From contig CM036760.1 of the NCBI GenBank assembly GCA_020796225.1, positions 3,892,501 through 3,956,500 of the forward strand: a DNA stretch of 64,000 nucleotides. The letters are read 5' to 3'. The DNA comes from Arion vulgaris. Its lineage: Eukaryota > Mollusca > Gastropoda > Stylommatophora > Arionidae. Position 1 is the first letter of the stretch, and each line of letters opens with the position of its first letter. Under the pieces are notes generated by a model. The model worked only from the letters and a program-made list of their open reading frames with translations. It was not told where the DNA came from and did not search any database. The position numbers and the translations under genes are program-made. Of this stretch, positions 32,180 through 42,804 are shown piece after piece.

Positions 32180-32297
32180 GATGATGTGAACATGACACCA
32201 GCAGAGACGTCAACTCGGGCACAAGACAGATAGAGAGAACATTCAAAGGACTATTAAGGTTGCAAAGTCCTGCTCAGGACAAGCTATTTGATGATTA
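32180..32297 (+). pseudogene. LINE-1 3' tail
   Basis: gaacatgacaccagcagaga, aggactattaaggttgcaaa, gctcaggacaagctatttga, then a GAT-rich end. It directly follows the SINE-D head. Confidence 0.8.
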
Positions 32298-32664
32298 TAT
32301 GTATACTTGTGTGTGTACATTTATGTATGTGTAAGTGTACGCGAATATGCATAACTCTATGTGTAAACGTCATATATGCACTTGCATCTGTTGTGTGTGC
32401 TCATCTCTTCTTATCCCTAGTGCGCGTGTGTGTTTAGTAAGACCAGTCTCAGAAAGATAATAAGCATCGCAATGGAAATAGCCTGCCAGGATAGAAGTTC
32501 CCATTTTTATTATTCCACGCGATGAGCCTCCAATCAAAGTCTGGAACGGGGCTAGTCGATGGAAATAAATTTCCATTCATTTTCTTCGGTGTATCTTTCA
32601 TTCCGAGCAAATTGTGTCTGTGATGTGTTCATTTTCTTACTTCCACTTTCTCTCTCTCTCTACT
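32298..32664. other. Single-copy DNA with (GT)-rich start
   Basis: tgtgtgtacatttatgtatg at 32311-32330. A balanced block at 32430-32600 matches nothing else here. A 68-codon frame lacks a domain. Confidence 0.4.
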
Positions 32665-33070
32665 CTTTTTTTGTCTATAGTCTTTGACAGCTTCATTTCT
32701 TGTACTTTTATTTTCTCTCTCTCTTTTGTCTATAGTCTTTGACAGCTTCATTTCTTTTGTCTATAGTCTTAGACAGCTTCATTTCTTTTGTCTATAGTCT
32801 TAGACAGCTTCAATTCTTTTGTCTATAGTCTTAGACAGCTTCATTTCTTTTGTCTATAGTCTTAGACAGCTTCATTTCTTGTCATAGTCTTAGACAGCTT
32901 CAATTCTTTGTCTATAGTCTGACAGTCTCTTTGTCTATTCTTAGACAGCTTCATTTCTTTGTCTATAGTCTTAGACAGTTCAATTCTTTGTTATAGTCTT
33001 AGACAGCTTCATTCTTTTGTCTATGGTCACCATTTCTTTTGTCTATGTCTTTGCAGTTTCATTTCTGTAC
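32665..33070. repeat. ~30-bp minisatellite, ~13 copies
   Basis: Unit tcttttgtctatagtcttag + acagcttcat, decaying at the 3' end. Confidence 0.95.
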
Positions 33071-33299
33071 TTTAATTTGTCTCTCTTTATCTGTAATCTT
33101 AGCTTCAACTTTTCTACCTTTTATTTGCTACCTTTGATTTGCTACCTTTATTTCTACCTTGAATTTTCTATCTCAAGTCAAAGAGCAAATACCATCCCGT
33201 TTCGACGTGTTTCTTGTATATAGCAAACACAAATCTCTTCTACATGTCTTACTTTTGTTTAAAATATCTGAAGACAAAGTACTGATTTCATTGCTACCC

Positions 33300-33482
33300 G
33301 TTTTAACGCTATATTGCTGGACACTCTATGCAGAAATAACTCGCCCACTGCCGAGGGTAGCTCCAGCAATAATCCTATAGATCTCTGGTAAAATGCACTC
33401 GTGAAAATAAACCGCCGTCTGGATGATTCAAACCCACGACTGTTGGAATGCACGGAAATGACGTAACCACCTAGACACAGAG
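33300..33482 (-). mobile_element. SINE-C copy, 3'-truncated
   Basis: Reversed core (agctccagcaataatcctat), agatctctggtaaaatgcac, and a degraded tRNA head (gattcaaacccacgac; ccacctagacacagagattt). Confidence 0.75.
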
Positions 33483-34900
33483 ATTTCGACTTTCATTTTG
33501 TTGTTGTTGTATTTAGTAGTTGGCAAACGAAACAAATCTACAAATATTTGGTTTATTTTATTTGGTCTGTTGGTAGGTAATCTGTTTATGTTGCCAAACC
33601 ATTAAACTGTGTGTTTTTATTGATGAAGTTTAGTACTGATGTTGTACTGTTTAGTTTTTTGCGGTATCTCTTTATATGACAACAGAGGTGTTTACTGCCC
33701 CAGTACCTGGTAAGCATTGTGCATAGATTGCTCGATAAGACATTAATATTGCTAAAGTTTGTCACGTCTATGCTATACTTGCTTTGAGATAACACGTGCT
33801 TGGAGACAGGTACGTATGCTACTATCAATTTATTGTCATTCTTAGTTAGAATTATGTTTTAGTTTATTAAGTATTCCGTGTCTGTATTTGTTATCTTGAT
33901 AAAAGCCTATGGTCGAAACGTTGAGTGCTGTTTATTTTCATATTTATTCATTAATTTCTAATTACTTATGTAATAATGTATATACTTGTCTTAGTCAAAT
34001 TATTCACGCCTATGCACAGTCTTTAGCTATTTATATGTTTTTTTCAAGTCGGTTTTTAAAATATATTTGATTAGATTCTTCAAGTCAGAGTCTGATCTAT
34101 CTTCTGCTGCTACTCTCTGTCGTCTATTCTTACCCCACTAATGCAATATCTATCGGTTTGTCATCCATCTTTCACCCCAGACCGTTATTTAGAACTTGAC
34201 CGATTTAATAGTACATCAATTTTTTCTGCTTTCCAAACGCAAGAGCAACTCATTGTATTGTCCCTTGAGTGGAAACAGACATAGAAGAAATAAGAGGAGA
34301 AGAAATGGAGAAAAGCAGACAGCATTATTAGAAAAAGAACACATAACGTCGACATAACAAAATTCTATTTGTGCCAAGTTGAAAATCTATGAGGTCGAAC
34401 AAGATGTTGGAAGTGGATTCAATTTCATGGTGCGTCTCCATTTCTCTTGAAGTGTGGTCTTGTTTATTTCAGTGACTCTGTCAATTTTCCGTACTGTCAG
34501 CGCTTTGACCCTCGTGTTTAACTGTTTTCATTTACATTAAGATAGCAGAATTACAGAGTGTTTGTAAAGTCTCACTACACTTTATATGTAGAAGAAAAAT
34601 GAGAAAAACAGAAGTTTATGACATCATCAAAAATGGTGTTCTATAGTCAATTGTGATGCAATATGCAGTGAATGACTGCTGTCTGCTGGGGTATATTCTT
34701 TTCACTCAAACCATAATGGTGTTTTCAACTGAAGAAAGAATATTTGACAATATGAAGAAACTATACATATCTTGAAGAAGGTTGTGGATATTTTCAACAT
34801 CTGCTATAATGAACATTTCATTTGTTCTTTCTAGTTTACCAAGAACAACAGTAGACCATAGCAGTAACTATTGTGACTAATTTCACTACTTTGTTTTAGC
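33483..34900. other. AT-rich DNA, no gene recognised
   Basis: At 33896-33925 it reads ttgataaaagcctatggtcg then aaacgttgag, a hammerhead-like motif related to repeat L. An 80-codon minus-strand frame (33586-33828) has no recognised domain. The remainder holds nothing I can name. Confidence 0.4.
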
Positions 34901-34972
34901 CCATTTTTTATGACGTCATGTACTTCATTTTTCAAGCTGACCTACATATGTTGTGTTGCTTTACAAACAAAC

Positions 34973-35010
34973 AGACTTTACAAACAGACTTTACAAACAG
35001 ACTTTACAAA
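34973..35010. repeat. 15-bp tandem, ~3 copies
   Basis: Repeats of actttacaaacag. Confidence 0.85.
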
Positions 35011-35107
35011 CATCCTGTATAATATAAGAATGAAAACTGTAGTTCAGTCATTTTTGTGTGTCTTCACTTCAAATACACTTCTTTATCTTCCCTCTCAGAT
35101 TAACTAT

Positions 35108-35207
35108 CCCGCCCGTGTGTTGTCGGGCTCGTAATGGGAGCAAAGAATAGTAACACTGCGACCTACAAGGTATGTTGTAGGAGGTGACTGAGGTAGGCGC
35201 CTAGGCC
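35108..35207 (+). mobile_element. SINE-A 5' fragment
   Basis: cccgcccgtgtgttgtcggg to gactgaggtaggcgcctagg, cut short where a minisatellite begins. Confidence 0.8.
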
Positions 35208-35490
35208 CTGGTCAAGTTTGTCTTTTCTGTAGTATTTTCTGTCTTTGGTCAAGTTTGTCTTCTCTCAGTATTTTCTGTCTTGGTCAAGTTTGTCCTTTCT
35301 CTAGTATTTTCTGTCTTTGTCAAGTTTGTCTTCTCTCTAGTATTTTCTGTCTTGGTCAAGTTTATCTGGTCTCCAGTGCTTTCTACCTTGGTCAAGTTAC
35401 GTTGCACCCTAGTATGCTATGTCAAGTTTATTTACTGTCTAGTATTTTCTGCCCTACTCAAGTTGGTCTGCTCCCTTGTATTTTCTATCT
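35208..35490. repeat. ~36-bp minisatellite, ~8 copies
   Basis: Units contain ggtcaagtttgtcttctctc and tagtattttctgtctt. Similar half-units recur downstream (35700-35745, 35950). Confidence 0.9.
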
Positions 35491-35519
35491 TTGTGAATTG
35501 TGTTTGTGTATTAACTGTA

Positions 35520-35705
35520 GGTATAGTCGACACTCAGGGGGCAGAGCACGAAGCAGACCAAGAACACGATGGATAGATATCATCTCAGAGTCCCTGCGAA
35601 AACATGGACTGACAACGTCAAGCGCAACACACCTGGCACAAGATAGAAAACTAAATCTCCCACGACGTTTCACGGCAAATGTTGTTAAGATAAGATAAGA
35701 TGAGA
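35520..35705 (+). pseudogene. LINE-5 3' end
   Basis: Encodes SRHSGGRARSRPRTRWIDII, SESLRKHGLTTSSATHLAQD, RKLNLPRRFTANVVKIR. It ends in gttaagataagataagatga, a short (AAGAT)n tail. The 20935-21208 copy aligns closely. Confidence 0.8.
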
Positions 35706-35767
35706 TTAACTGTCGGTTTCTTGTATTTCCTTTGTTTGGTCACGTTTGTTTGATAAATAACTGTACC

Positions 35768-35930
35768 CAGTGGCGGCTCGTCATTAAGGGCCAGAGGGCC
35801 GGCCACACCAAAAATAATTTGTAACGTGTATTTATTATTTAATAAATTAAAATATAACCTAACCCAAATACATGATTTTCCGAAAATGTGTGCTGGCCCC
35901 ACAAGCAAAATCGATCACGAGCCGCTACTG
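35768..35930. mobile_element. hAT-like MITE, 163 bp, intact with target duplication
   Basis: Perfect 8-bp duplications actgtacc at 35760-35767 and 35931-35938. TIRs are cagtggcggctcgtcattaa on the left and, reversed, cagtagcggctcgtgatcga on the right: 14 of the first 15 bases match. CAGTGG-type ends and an 8-bp duplication support hAT. The inside is AT-rich with no frame. A second copy lies inverted at 45461-45625. Confidence 0.9.
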
Positions 35931-35984
35931 ACTGTACCCCTTGAATATGTTATGTCTTGATCAAGTTTATCTGCTTATGGAACA

Positions 35985-36085
35985 ACTGGAGCACTTTAGT
36001 AGACTGGTCTTTGAGAGAGAGAACTTCCAAAGAACTGTTAGAGTATTACAATTTTTGCTAAGAACAAGCTACTAGATGATGATGA
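35985..36085 (+). pseudogene. LINE-1 3' tail
   Basis: gagagagagaacttccaaag, actgttagagtattacaatt, caagctactagatgatgatg. Confidence 0.75.
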
Positions 36086-36339
36086 AGACAATATCTCTAA
36101 TGATTTCTGTTTTGGACAACTTTGTCTGTTAATTTAATCACTGCAAATCCTTAGCAATTTCTATTTGTGGCAAGATTGCTCTCTTGGGTCATCTTTATTT
36201 AAAGACAATCGAGTTGTTATGTACAAATTTCAAACAGTATGATTTTTAAAGCATCTTTTGTTTCAAAGATATCTAATAAAATACAGATCAAAGTATCGTC
36301 AAAGTATTGTCAAAGTATCGTCAAAGTTGCTTATTTATT

Positions 36340-36600
36340 TATTATTTAGTTGCTTATTGGTTCTGTGAAGGTTCCCACCATTTGGCCACGATCAAGTGGG
36401 AACTATTTTGTTTAAAATTATTATTGAACCCTTACCATTTAATGCCGTACAGGATAGTATCCAATTACATTTTAAACGTGTACAACCCGGATCGTCGTCA
36501 TTCTTTCGAACGACAGCTACTCGGAATTTAAAGATTTTGTTCAGTTGCCTATTGGCTTATGAAGGCTCCATCCTTTGGCATGATCAAGTGCGCACTACAA
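36340..36600. repeat. Two ~55-bp direct repeats ~185 bp apart
   Basis: ttgcttattggttctgtgaa with ccaccatttggccacgatca at 36350-36400 recurs as ttgcctattggcttatgaag with catcctttggcatgatca at 36543-36590. The interval may be a small inserted or duplicated element. A caaagtatcgt tandem precedes it (36290-36330). Confidence 0.55.
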
Positions 36601-36864
36601 TTTGATCTTAGCCAAAATGGCTGAAAGAATTTGTCACACCTTGTCGGTTTTTATTTGTAGTTTTTAAAATAGTTCCATTTTTGTAGATGTCAGGAATATT
36701 ACATTTAAGAATACTTTTTGTCCTTTTCTTTTTCATTCTATAAATTTTAAATTGTGTAAAAACTCTGTATGGTGCTGCATTTGAATCCATTACACTTCTG
36801 TATAAATTCACTGATAGTAAATATAACTAGTACAATCTGATCAAAGAACGTTATCAAAATGAGC

Positions 36865-36892
36865 AGGGAAGTAATTTATTAATTACTTCCCT
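36865..36892. other. Perfect hairpin, 12-bp stem
   Basis: agggaagtaatt and its exact reverse complement are separated by tatt. Confidence 0.85.
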
Positions 36893-36984
36893 TGATACGT
36901 GTTTCTCGGGCACAGAATATTGATATTTTCAAGTTGAGTTTTATATACCTACTTGGTTTACTTACTCTGATCATGCACACAGTT

Positions 36985-37056
36985 TCATCATCACGAGCCG
37001 TGACGGAGGACGTAGGCGATCATGGATTCCCACAAACTTCTGTCCTTAGTACCGAC
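36985..37056 (-). pseudogene. LINE-6 3' end, left part of an interrupted copy
   Basis: Reversed it reads TKDRSLWESMIAYVLRHGS after the tcatcatcac tail. The copy resumes at 37322 beyond a SINE-A. Confidence 0.75.
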
Positions 37057-37312
37057 AACCACCCTGTGCTGCCGGGGTTGCATAGGAGCAAAGAATAGTA
37101 ACACAGCGAGCGACAAGGCAAGTCGTAAGAGGCAACTGAGGTAGGGGTCTAGGGAATCTACCCTATTAATAAAAAAGTGTTGCAGAAATCGAATGTGCTG
37201 GCCTACTTGTAGGCGCATAGCTGGCACAACATACACTCGCTCTTAGGCTCAGATCACATGAAAATCACAAAAGTTTATTAACAAGTCGATATGGAGCGTT
37301 CGAAGCAGAAGA
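37057..37312 (+). mobile_element. SINE-A inserted in LINE-6
   Basis: A ~9-bp near-perfect duplication, agtaccgac (37048-37056) and agtactgac (37313-37321), brackets the element, which ends cgaagcagaaga. It gives the clearest SINE-A boundaries in the window. Confidence 0.8.
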
Positions 37313-37321
37313 AGTACTGAC

Positions 37322-37460
37322 TCAGATTGAGCGTTGACACTCTTTTGTGCCATGCAGAGACATGTCAAAAACTTGTTCCTTTCTGTCATCATTTGTCACT
37401 TCTCCCTTTGATGTTATCGGTTGTCACTATGTCTTCTGAACCTCCCTTTCTTACTAACCT
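37322..37460 (-). pseudogene. LINE-6, right part of the interrupted copy
   Basis: gcgttgacactcttttgtgc and catgcagagacatgtcaaaa match the LINE-6 stretch at 46925-46970 (gttgacgctctactgtgcca). Confidence 0.65.
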
Positions 37461-37469
37461 CTCGAAAAT

Positions 37470-37575
37470 AATGAATCCCTGTATTTTATAATGAGTTTTC
37501 TAATGAGTTTTCTAATGAGTTTTATAATAAGTTTTATAATGAGTTTTCTAATGAGTTTTGAATACTAATGAGCTC
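37470..37575. repeat. ~15-bp tandem (taatgagttttc)
   Basis: About six units of aatgagttttctaatgagtt type. Confidence 0.85.
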
Positions 37576-37734
37576 AAATTGAAATGAGAATGAAATTGAT
37601 TGCTAATGAGTTGCTGTATTTCAACACATCCCCGTTATTAATTATAGCCGTTTATGGGATTCATGGGAATGTACATTACTTCCATCTGTGTGACAGTATT
37701 GACTCTTTGTAGCACTGAAGAACTTCTTCACTCT

Positions 37735-38480
37735 TCACCCCTAGGGGAGGCATAAGTCCCAACCAGGGCCTTCCAAGCCCGCCTATCCAAGACCATCCTT
37801 TCCAGATCTCTCCACTCTGTCCACATTTTCTTGTCTCCAACTCCCGTCTGCATATGTTCCTGTGCCTTTCCTTACCTCTATTGCGTGGGGGTTCCATCGG
37901 AGAGCCTGTCTCGTGATGCTGTTAGGTGGTTTCCTCAGTGTGTGTCCTATCCATCGCCATCTTCTGTCCTTATGTCTTTTCCCTCTGTCATTGTCCTGTC
38001 TATTCCACAGTTCCCTGTTTGTAGTCCTGTCATACCATCGCAGATGAAGTATCTTACGAAGGCATCTATTGATGAATGTCTGCAACTTTTTGGTGTTTCC
38101 CTTAGTTGTTCTCCTTGTTTCCATCCATACAGAAGGACAGCCTTAACATTTAAATTATCATTAAATATCATTATCTTAGTTTTATTCCTGATCATTCTTG
38201 AACTCCATATGTTCTTCAGAATAGCAATTGTTGAATTGAATAGACAATGTCTTGTTGCATATTACACTTTTCATTTCCTGAAATTCTGTTACAATTTAGG
38301 TGACAATTTCTACTCTTTTATTCTGATCTGCATCTCCAATCTGATGTTATCATGGCTCAGATGTTATGTATTCTGAATGACTTTTAGATCTTTACTGTCG
38401 ATATATTAAGCCTTCTTTGGACAAGTTCTGATGATTTACATTGTCAAACGTCTTAATGCAGTATATAAAACACAAGTACG
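37735..38480 (-). pseudogene. LINE-2 RT thumb and C-terminal fragment
   Basis: From right to left on the minus strand: FIYCIKTFDNVNHQNL (a worn RT motif A, F-x-x-x-x-K/T-x-F-D, ~38400-38460), a KLQTFINRCLRKILHLRWYD block, RRWRWIGHTLRKPPNSITRQ, ALRWNPH, then the tail WSWIGGLGRPWLGLMPPLG. Frames shift several times. The 3' tail near 37740 is the source type of the tandem at 5541. Confidence 0.85.
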
Positions 38481-38564
38481 TATATGTTTTACTTACAGTA
38501 TCCTTTCTTCTATTAGTGTTCTTAAGATATATATATATCTCCCCAGCATCTATAAAATCTTGAT

Positions 38565-38900
38565 GCAGTCCCAGACAAGATGGGCAGGACATGTGGCTCG
38601 AATGCCAGATTGCAGAATACCCAAACGACTCTTTTATGGTGAGCTGCATAGCAGGTAGAACAGCAAGGATGGAACAAAAATATCAAAATATAAAGGCAGT
38701 AAAACTTCCCACAAGTGCAACTATACCTTGCCCACACTGTACACGAACATTTCAAGACCGTATCGGGCTCACTAGTCATCTACGCACACACAGACAAACA
38801 TAACGCAACTACATTCCCTTGGATGAAAATTTGTGTGGTCATCATCACCCGTGATGGACGAGTATCATCATCATCATATATATGTAATAGGCTTGTCTCA
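38565..38900 (+). pseudogene. LINE-4 C-terminus with zinc-finger-like end
   Basis: Reads QTRWAGHVARMPDCRIPKRL and LFYGELHSR, then after a shift TIPCPHCTRTFQDRIGLTSH followed by LRTH. That is a C2H2-like motif (C-x2-C ... H-x3-H) known at the C-terminus of some invertebrate LINE polyproteins. It ends in tcatcatcatcatatatatg. Confidence 0.85.
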
Positions 38901-38944
38901 TGGCTTGGCGTAAATGCCAATTAAAAATGAAAATCGTGGCATAT

Positions 38945-39168
38945 CCTAAAGGACGTACCATCAACCACAGTAAACGAGTCGTTGATTTTCTAGGCACCAC
39001 TTATACGTTCAGTAGTTTGCCATTGCTTTCTGAACGGTGAAGTCTATTTTACCTTTAGTTTAAAAACCCACGGAAACGAATTTGCTTCAAACTTACCCAC
39101 TGTGGGGCTTGAACCAGGTACGCTAGGGTTCGTGATCGAGCTCACTACCGCTTGAGCTACAGACGCTC
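38945..39168 (-). mobile_element. SINE-K copy
   Basis: Reversed head (gcgtctgtagctcaagcggt; B box ggttcaagcccca), then the body with agcaatggcaaactactgaa reversed at 39010-39030. The head differs from the other K copies more than the body. Confidence 0.75.
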
Positions 39169-39284
39169 ACAATTAGCTACAGCGCCGATTAGGATCGGGA
39201 ATATGAGTAGATCGGGAAGTTCATTGTCATTTTGTGTCCTCCAGGTGTTGATTCGTTCAAGAAAATTGTACAGATAAAATCATT

Positions 39285-39725
39285 CAATGATTGATTGATT
39301 GGTAGGACAATCATCATTGCACTTCAGTTAGTAACCATGTGTGTTCCAATCTTTTTTTTAAATAGGAAGATCTAAACCGCAGTGCCCAAACTCCGTAGCA
39401 CCGGCGTGTGTCCCTAATGTAATTTTGAAGATGGTGGCAACATTTTGTAGGAAATATATTTAAAATATTTTTCTAATGCATTTTGTCCGAGCTGCTGCTT
39501 TCCAGCCTGCTCTTCTCGATTCTGAACTGCCAAGTGTTCTTTTACTTGCTCAACATGAATACGGGACCTACGTTTTATCGTCCGTTCCCGATATGACTTG
39601 GAACTCGATCTCACCTACACTGAGAAGAGTGATGCCTGGAAATATATCCCGATTGCTCCACGAGGGATCGAACCGGTTACTTTTGGCACGAGACATGAAC
39701 ATCTAACCACTTCGCTACAGAAGAG
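39285..39725 (-). mobile_element. SINE-D, full length (~440 bp)
   Basis: Tail gattgattgattgg, tcattgcacttcagttagta, core (aactccgtagcaccggcg), ttttatcgtccgttcccgat, B box (reversed ccggttcgatccc) and head ending acttcgctacaga. Confidence 0.9.
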
Positions 39726-40500
39726 TTCAATAAATAATAATTTTAAAAAAAAAAAAGCTAACCAGGAAAGAGAAGAAATAAAATGAACAGCAGAAATGAA
39801 AAGACCGTTGAAATACTCACATACAGAAAAAGAAATCAGACGCAGAGGGATTAATCATACCATCTCACAGCGAAGAGGGCATTGATGGAACTAAAACAAG
39901 CAAAATACTAGGTATTACCAGTTATTTAAATTGTATAAATCAAATTTCTTTCCCCTTATCCGGGGTAATCCCCCTTGGATGACCCTTGGAGATTTGTGAA
40001 TGAAGCCAGCAGGAACCAGGCAGTTATTCTCTCTTGTTTGGTCAATTAATAAAGGTCAAAATAGGACCTTGACCGCTCGCCCACTCACCCAGGAGCCATT
40101 GGGCTTTAGTCCCTAAAACCCCAGGCTTTTGGATGAAAATTTTATGTCAAATCACAGCTGACAAGATCCACGGCAGAGTCTTGCATGCAAACGAACCATA
40201 ATCTATTCGAGACTTGAACATCGATCCTTGTCTCACTGACAGTTTTTTCCCCTTTCCAAATCGACAGTGCGTTAGGGTTCAATTTGTCACCAAAATTTCA
40301 TTACAAATCTTAGAGTACAGAAACTTACAGATACAAATGAAAAAACCAAAAAACAGACAGCAAAATATAAAAAATGTAAAAAAACTAAATTATTTCACAT
40401 TAGTGAATTACACATTCGTGAATTTTCAAGAAGTGTACTCGATTCTGGTATCGATGAAATAAGCAAGACATATGGTGGTAATCAGGTTTTCAGTTAATTT
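39726..40500. other. No gene recognised
   Basis: 39955-40210 is a balanced, G/C-richer block (gaatgaagccagcaggaacc) that may be part of an unidentified repeat. An 82-codon frame follows at 40214. No domain. Confidence 0.35.
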
Positions 40501-40504
40501 CAGT

Positions 40505-40570
40505 AGTCGTGTTGTCCGTCATTTTGTCCGTCATTTTGTCCGTCATTTTGTCCGTCATTTTGTGTAAGAA
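40505..40570. repeat. 12-bp tandem (ccgtcattttgt), ~5 copies
   Basis: Visible direct repetition. Confidence 0.95.
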
Positions 40571-41700
40571 AGAAAGAAAACTGGAGGAGAGATTTCTTCT
40601 AGAAATGTATCGAAATATAAGTTATGTCTTTGTATAACATACGCTGATAAGTGACAGAATATCGTAGTTGTTATTATAAACTTATTGTGTATTGAGTTTT
40701 GGTATGATCATTACTAGAACGTGGCTTCAGAAACATTCTGACTTAGCATCGGTCGATAGTATTTATGTCCAAGTAACAGCCTAGACGAGACTGCAGAAGC
40801 TATCAAATCTTAAGACAGACGAGAATGCCTGGGCGGTGATGCGAGAGTTACATTATCATTCTTTTATTTTTCTCTCTCTTTCTCTTTCTAATGCTGGTTT
40901 TATATTCAGTTTCGCTCACCCTCTTTCACTTCATTCATTTTTTTCCTTCTTCAATTTTCTTCCGCTGGGGCGAATTTGGTGACAAATTATCTGGATATTC
41001 TGTGCATCTCCGCTGCTCTTTCTAACAAACTTATGTTTCTCCATCAAATTTGGCGTCCATCTTCTCGCGTGCGCGTCTTGCAAGTATATTGTTTTGAATG
41101 AAATGAGTGCAGGAAAAAAAGAACACTGCGTCGTCTTCCTCAGAGCTCATAAAACTGGACAGAAAAATCCCCTCAATTTCTAATTTTGTTGCGAACTTTC
41201 TAAAAGGCCGAGAGAAGGATTTTAATATTACTTCTTTTGTTTAAGATTTTATATTCCCCGTTAAGTTTATTTTTTTCTTCTTATGTTCTCTTCTTTTTTC
41301 AAGTTTGAATCTACAGATATGAACGCATATTGGTTTTCATTTGTATAGTGTTTACTCGTGCTGTCATGCAGTAGCACACATAAGTCTTGCTATATGTAAA
41401 CGGTATTGTCCGTACATTGTCCGTATGTAAACGGTATGCGTCGGAGCCGAGAAGGCATTATAACTCCATATGTAAAGAATATAATTTGAATCTACTATGA
41501 AGGATGTGTACATGTATGTTATATGTGTACACCAGTGTGCATGTATGCTGTTCTTTCTTCTCAAATATACAGGCACAATAAACTTATTGCATGTTTTGTA
41601 TAAACACTGTCCGATCAAATCTGACCTGATTATTCTGTGTTCAACTGACAAAGTGTTGACGAAAGACACTCTTTAGTAAAGCTCTTGCTTTGAAGGGATA
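40571..41700. other. Single-copy DNA, no gene recognised
   Basis: A balanced stretch at 40960-41220 (with gcgtgcgcgtcttgc) and a small duplication at 41398-41435 (gtaaacggtattgtccgtac). The 101-codon minus-strand frame (41364-41669) has no domain. Confidence 0.4.
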
Positions 41701-41715
41701 ACTGACTGTGTTTTT

Positions 41716-41792
41716 AAAATCGGTGGTATTGTAGAGCGAGGTAATGGGTACCATAAGAAAACAAAGGGTTTGTAGTTCGAATCAGGTGTCTC
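41716..41792 (+). mobile_element. tRNA-like SINE head remnant
   Basis: ggtattgtagagcgaggtaa (A-box-like) and gtagttcgaatcagg (B-box-like) about 45 bp apart. No body family assigned. Confidence 0.35.
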
Positions 41793-41909
41793 TGATGAAT
41801 TATTCTCTTCTGGAAGCTTCTTATACTTATATACTGTCTATATAGCTTCAAGATGTTGTCATAAAAGTGCATCTCCTCAGTTTTAGAGACGTGAGACACT
41901 TGTAGTATG

Positions 41910-42165
41910 AGGTATTTATTGTTATTGTTTTTGTATTTTGTCAAACTACATTACGTGTTCCGCCATTGCTATATAGTTTTACTGTAGTCTTCCCCTATAT
42001 CGATAATACTATTCACCATATTACTGCAGCTTTTTGTCGTGACGTATTAGGTACATGTATTGCTATTGTTTTTGTCAAACTACAATACTTTGTCAGTGTT
42101 TCGCTATTGTACATAGTTTCACTGCAGTCTTCCTTTATATCGATAGTAGTAAGAGATACCCAGAC
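41910..42165 (+). repeat. Repeat L copy, rearranged
   Basis: Contains tgttattgtttttgtatttt, agttttactgtagtcttccc and tatatcgata twice, the reverse of words seen at 43155-43400. Confidence 0.55.
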
Positions 42166-42324
42166 CTATACAAGAATGAGACAGATATACACATGCAACC
42201 ACACAAACGTTTACTAAAACTTAATTTTGATAACACGTTAAAGGAATATGGTAAACAATTAGACTATCGACGTCTATAATTATACACGGTGAGATAGACG
42301 AATGGATATACATATTGCCATATA

Positions 42325-42578
42325 TATGGGGGGTCTCTGTGGCTAAGTGGCTAAGCCCTTTGCCTTGTGAGTCGAAAGTCGTGAGTTCGAATCCGGACCG
42401 CGCCGTTCTGTTCACGAGTGCAGTTTTTCTAGAGACCCTAGGATTGTTGCTGGAGCTACGGAGTTCGTGCTTTGTACAATATTCTCGGCAGGTGGCGTGC
42501 CATTTCTGCGGAGAGGACCGAGCCATATGGGGTAAAACCCTGTGCAATGAAGTCAATCCTTTGGCTTTAAAACCCTTT
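42325..42578 (+). mobile_element. SINE-C, full length with 13-bp target duplication
   Basis: Perfect atattgccatata at 42312-42324 and 42579-42591. Head gtctctgtggctaagtggct with A box tggctaagtgg, B box gagttcgaatccgg, core gctggagctacggagttcgt, 3' end ggctttaaaaccctttat. This is the reference copy for the family in this window. Confidence 0.93.
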
Positions 42579-42654
42579 ATATTGCCATATAATGGTATTG
42601 ATAAATTGACATACGGATTTGATAAATAAAAGACATGTAAATGTATAGTTCTTT

Positions 42655-42800
42655 TTGGTCTTCCTCATTCAACTCCCAACGGAGCACAGGTCTTTAACAA
42701 ACTTCTTCCAGCTCTACCTCTCTCCTGCCATCTCTTCCAATTCTTTCCATGTTTTACCTATCCTTTTAATATCTGTCTCCAGTTCTCTTCTCCAGGTACG
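42655..42800 (-). pseudogene. LINE-2 3' end
   Basis: The reverse complement of the 6690-6800 tail: ccaacggagcacaggtcttt, cttccagctctacctctctc. Confidence 0.8.
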
Positions 42801-42804
42801 TACA

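Noticed and set aside
35208..35698. 147-codon Cys-containing frame
   Set aside because: A 36-bp minisatellite fused to the LINE-5 C-terminus; the first part has no coding signature.
37831..38376. 181-codon plus-strand frame
   Set aside because: Antisense to the LINE-2 relic.
42331..42405. tRNA gene
   Set aside because: A and B boxes are good, but the sequence continues into a repeated SINE body with core and tail and occurs in several copies.
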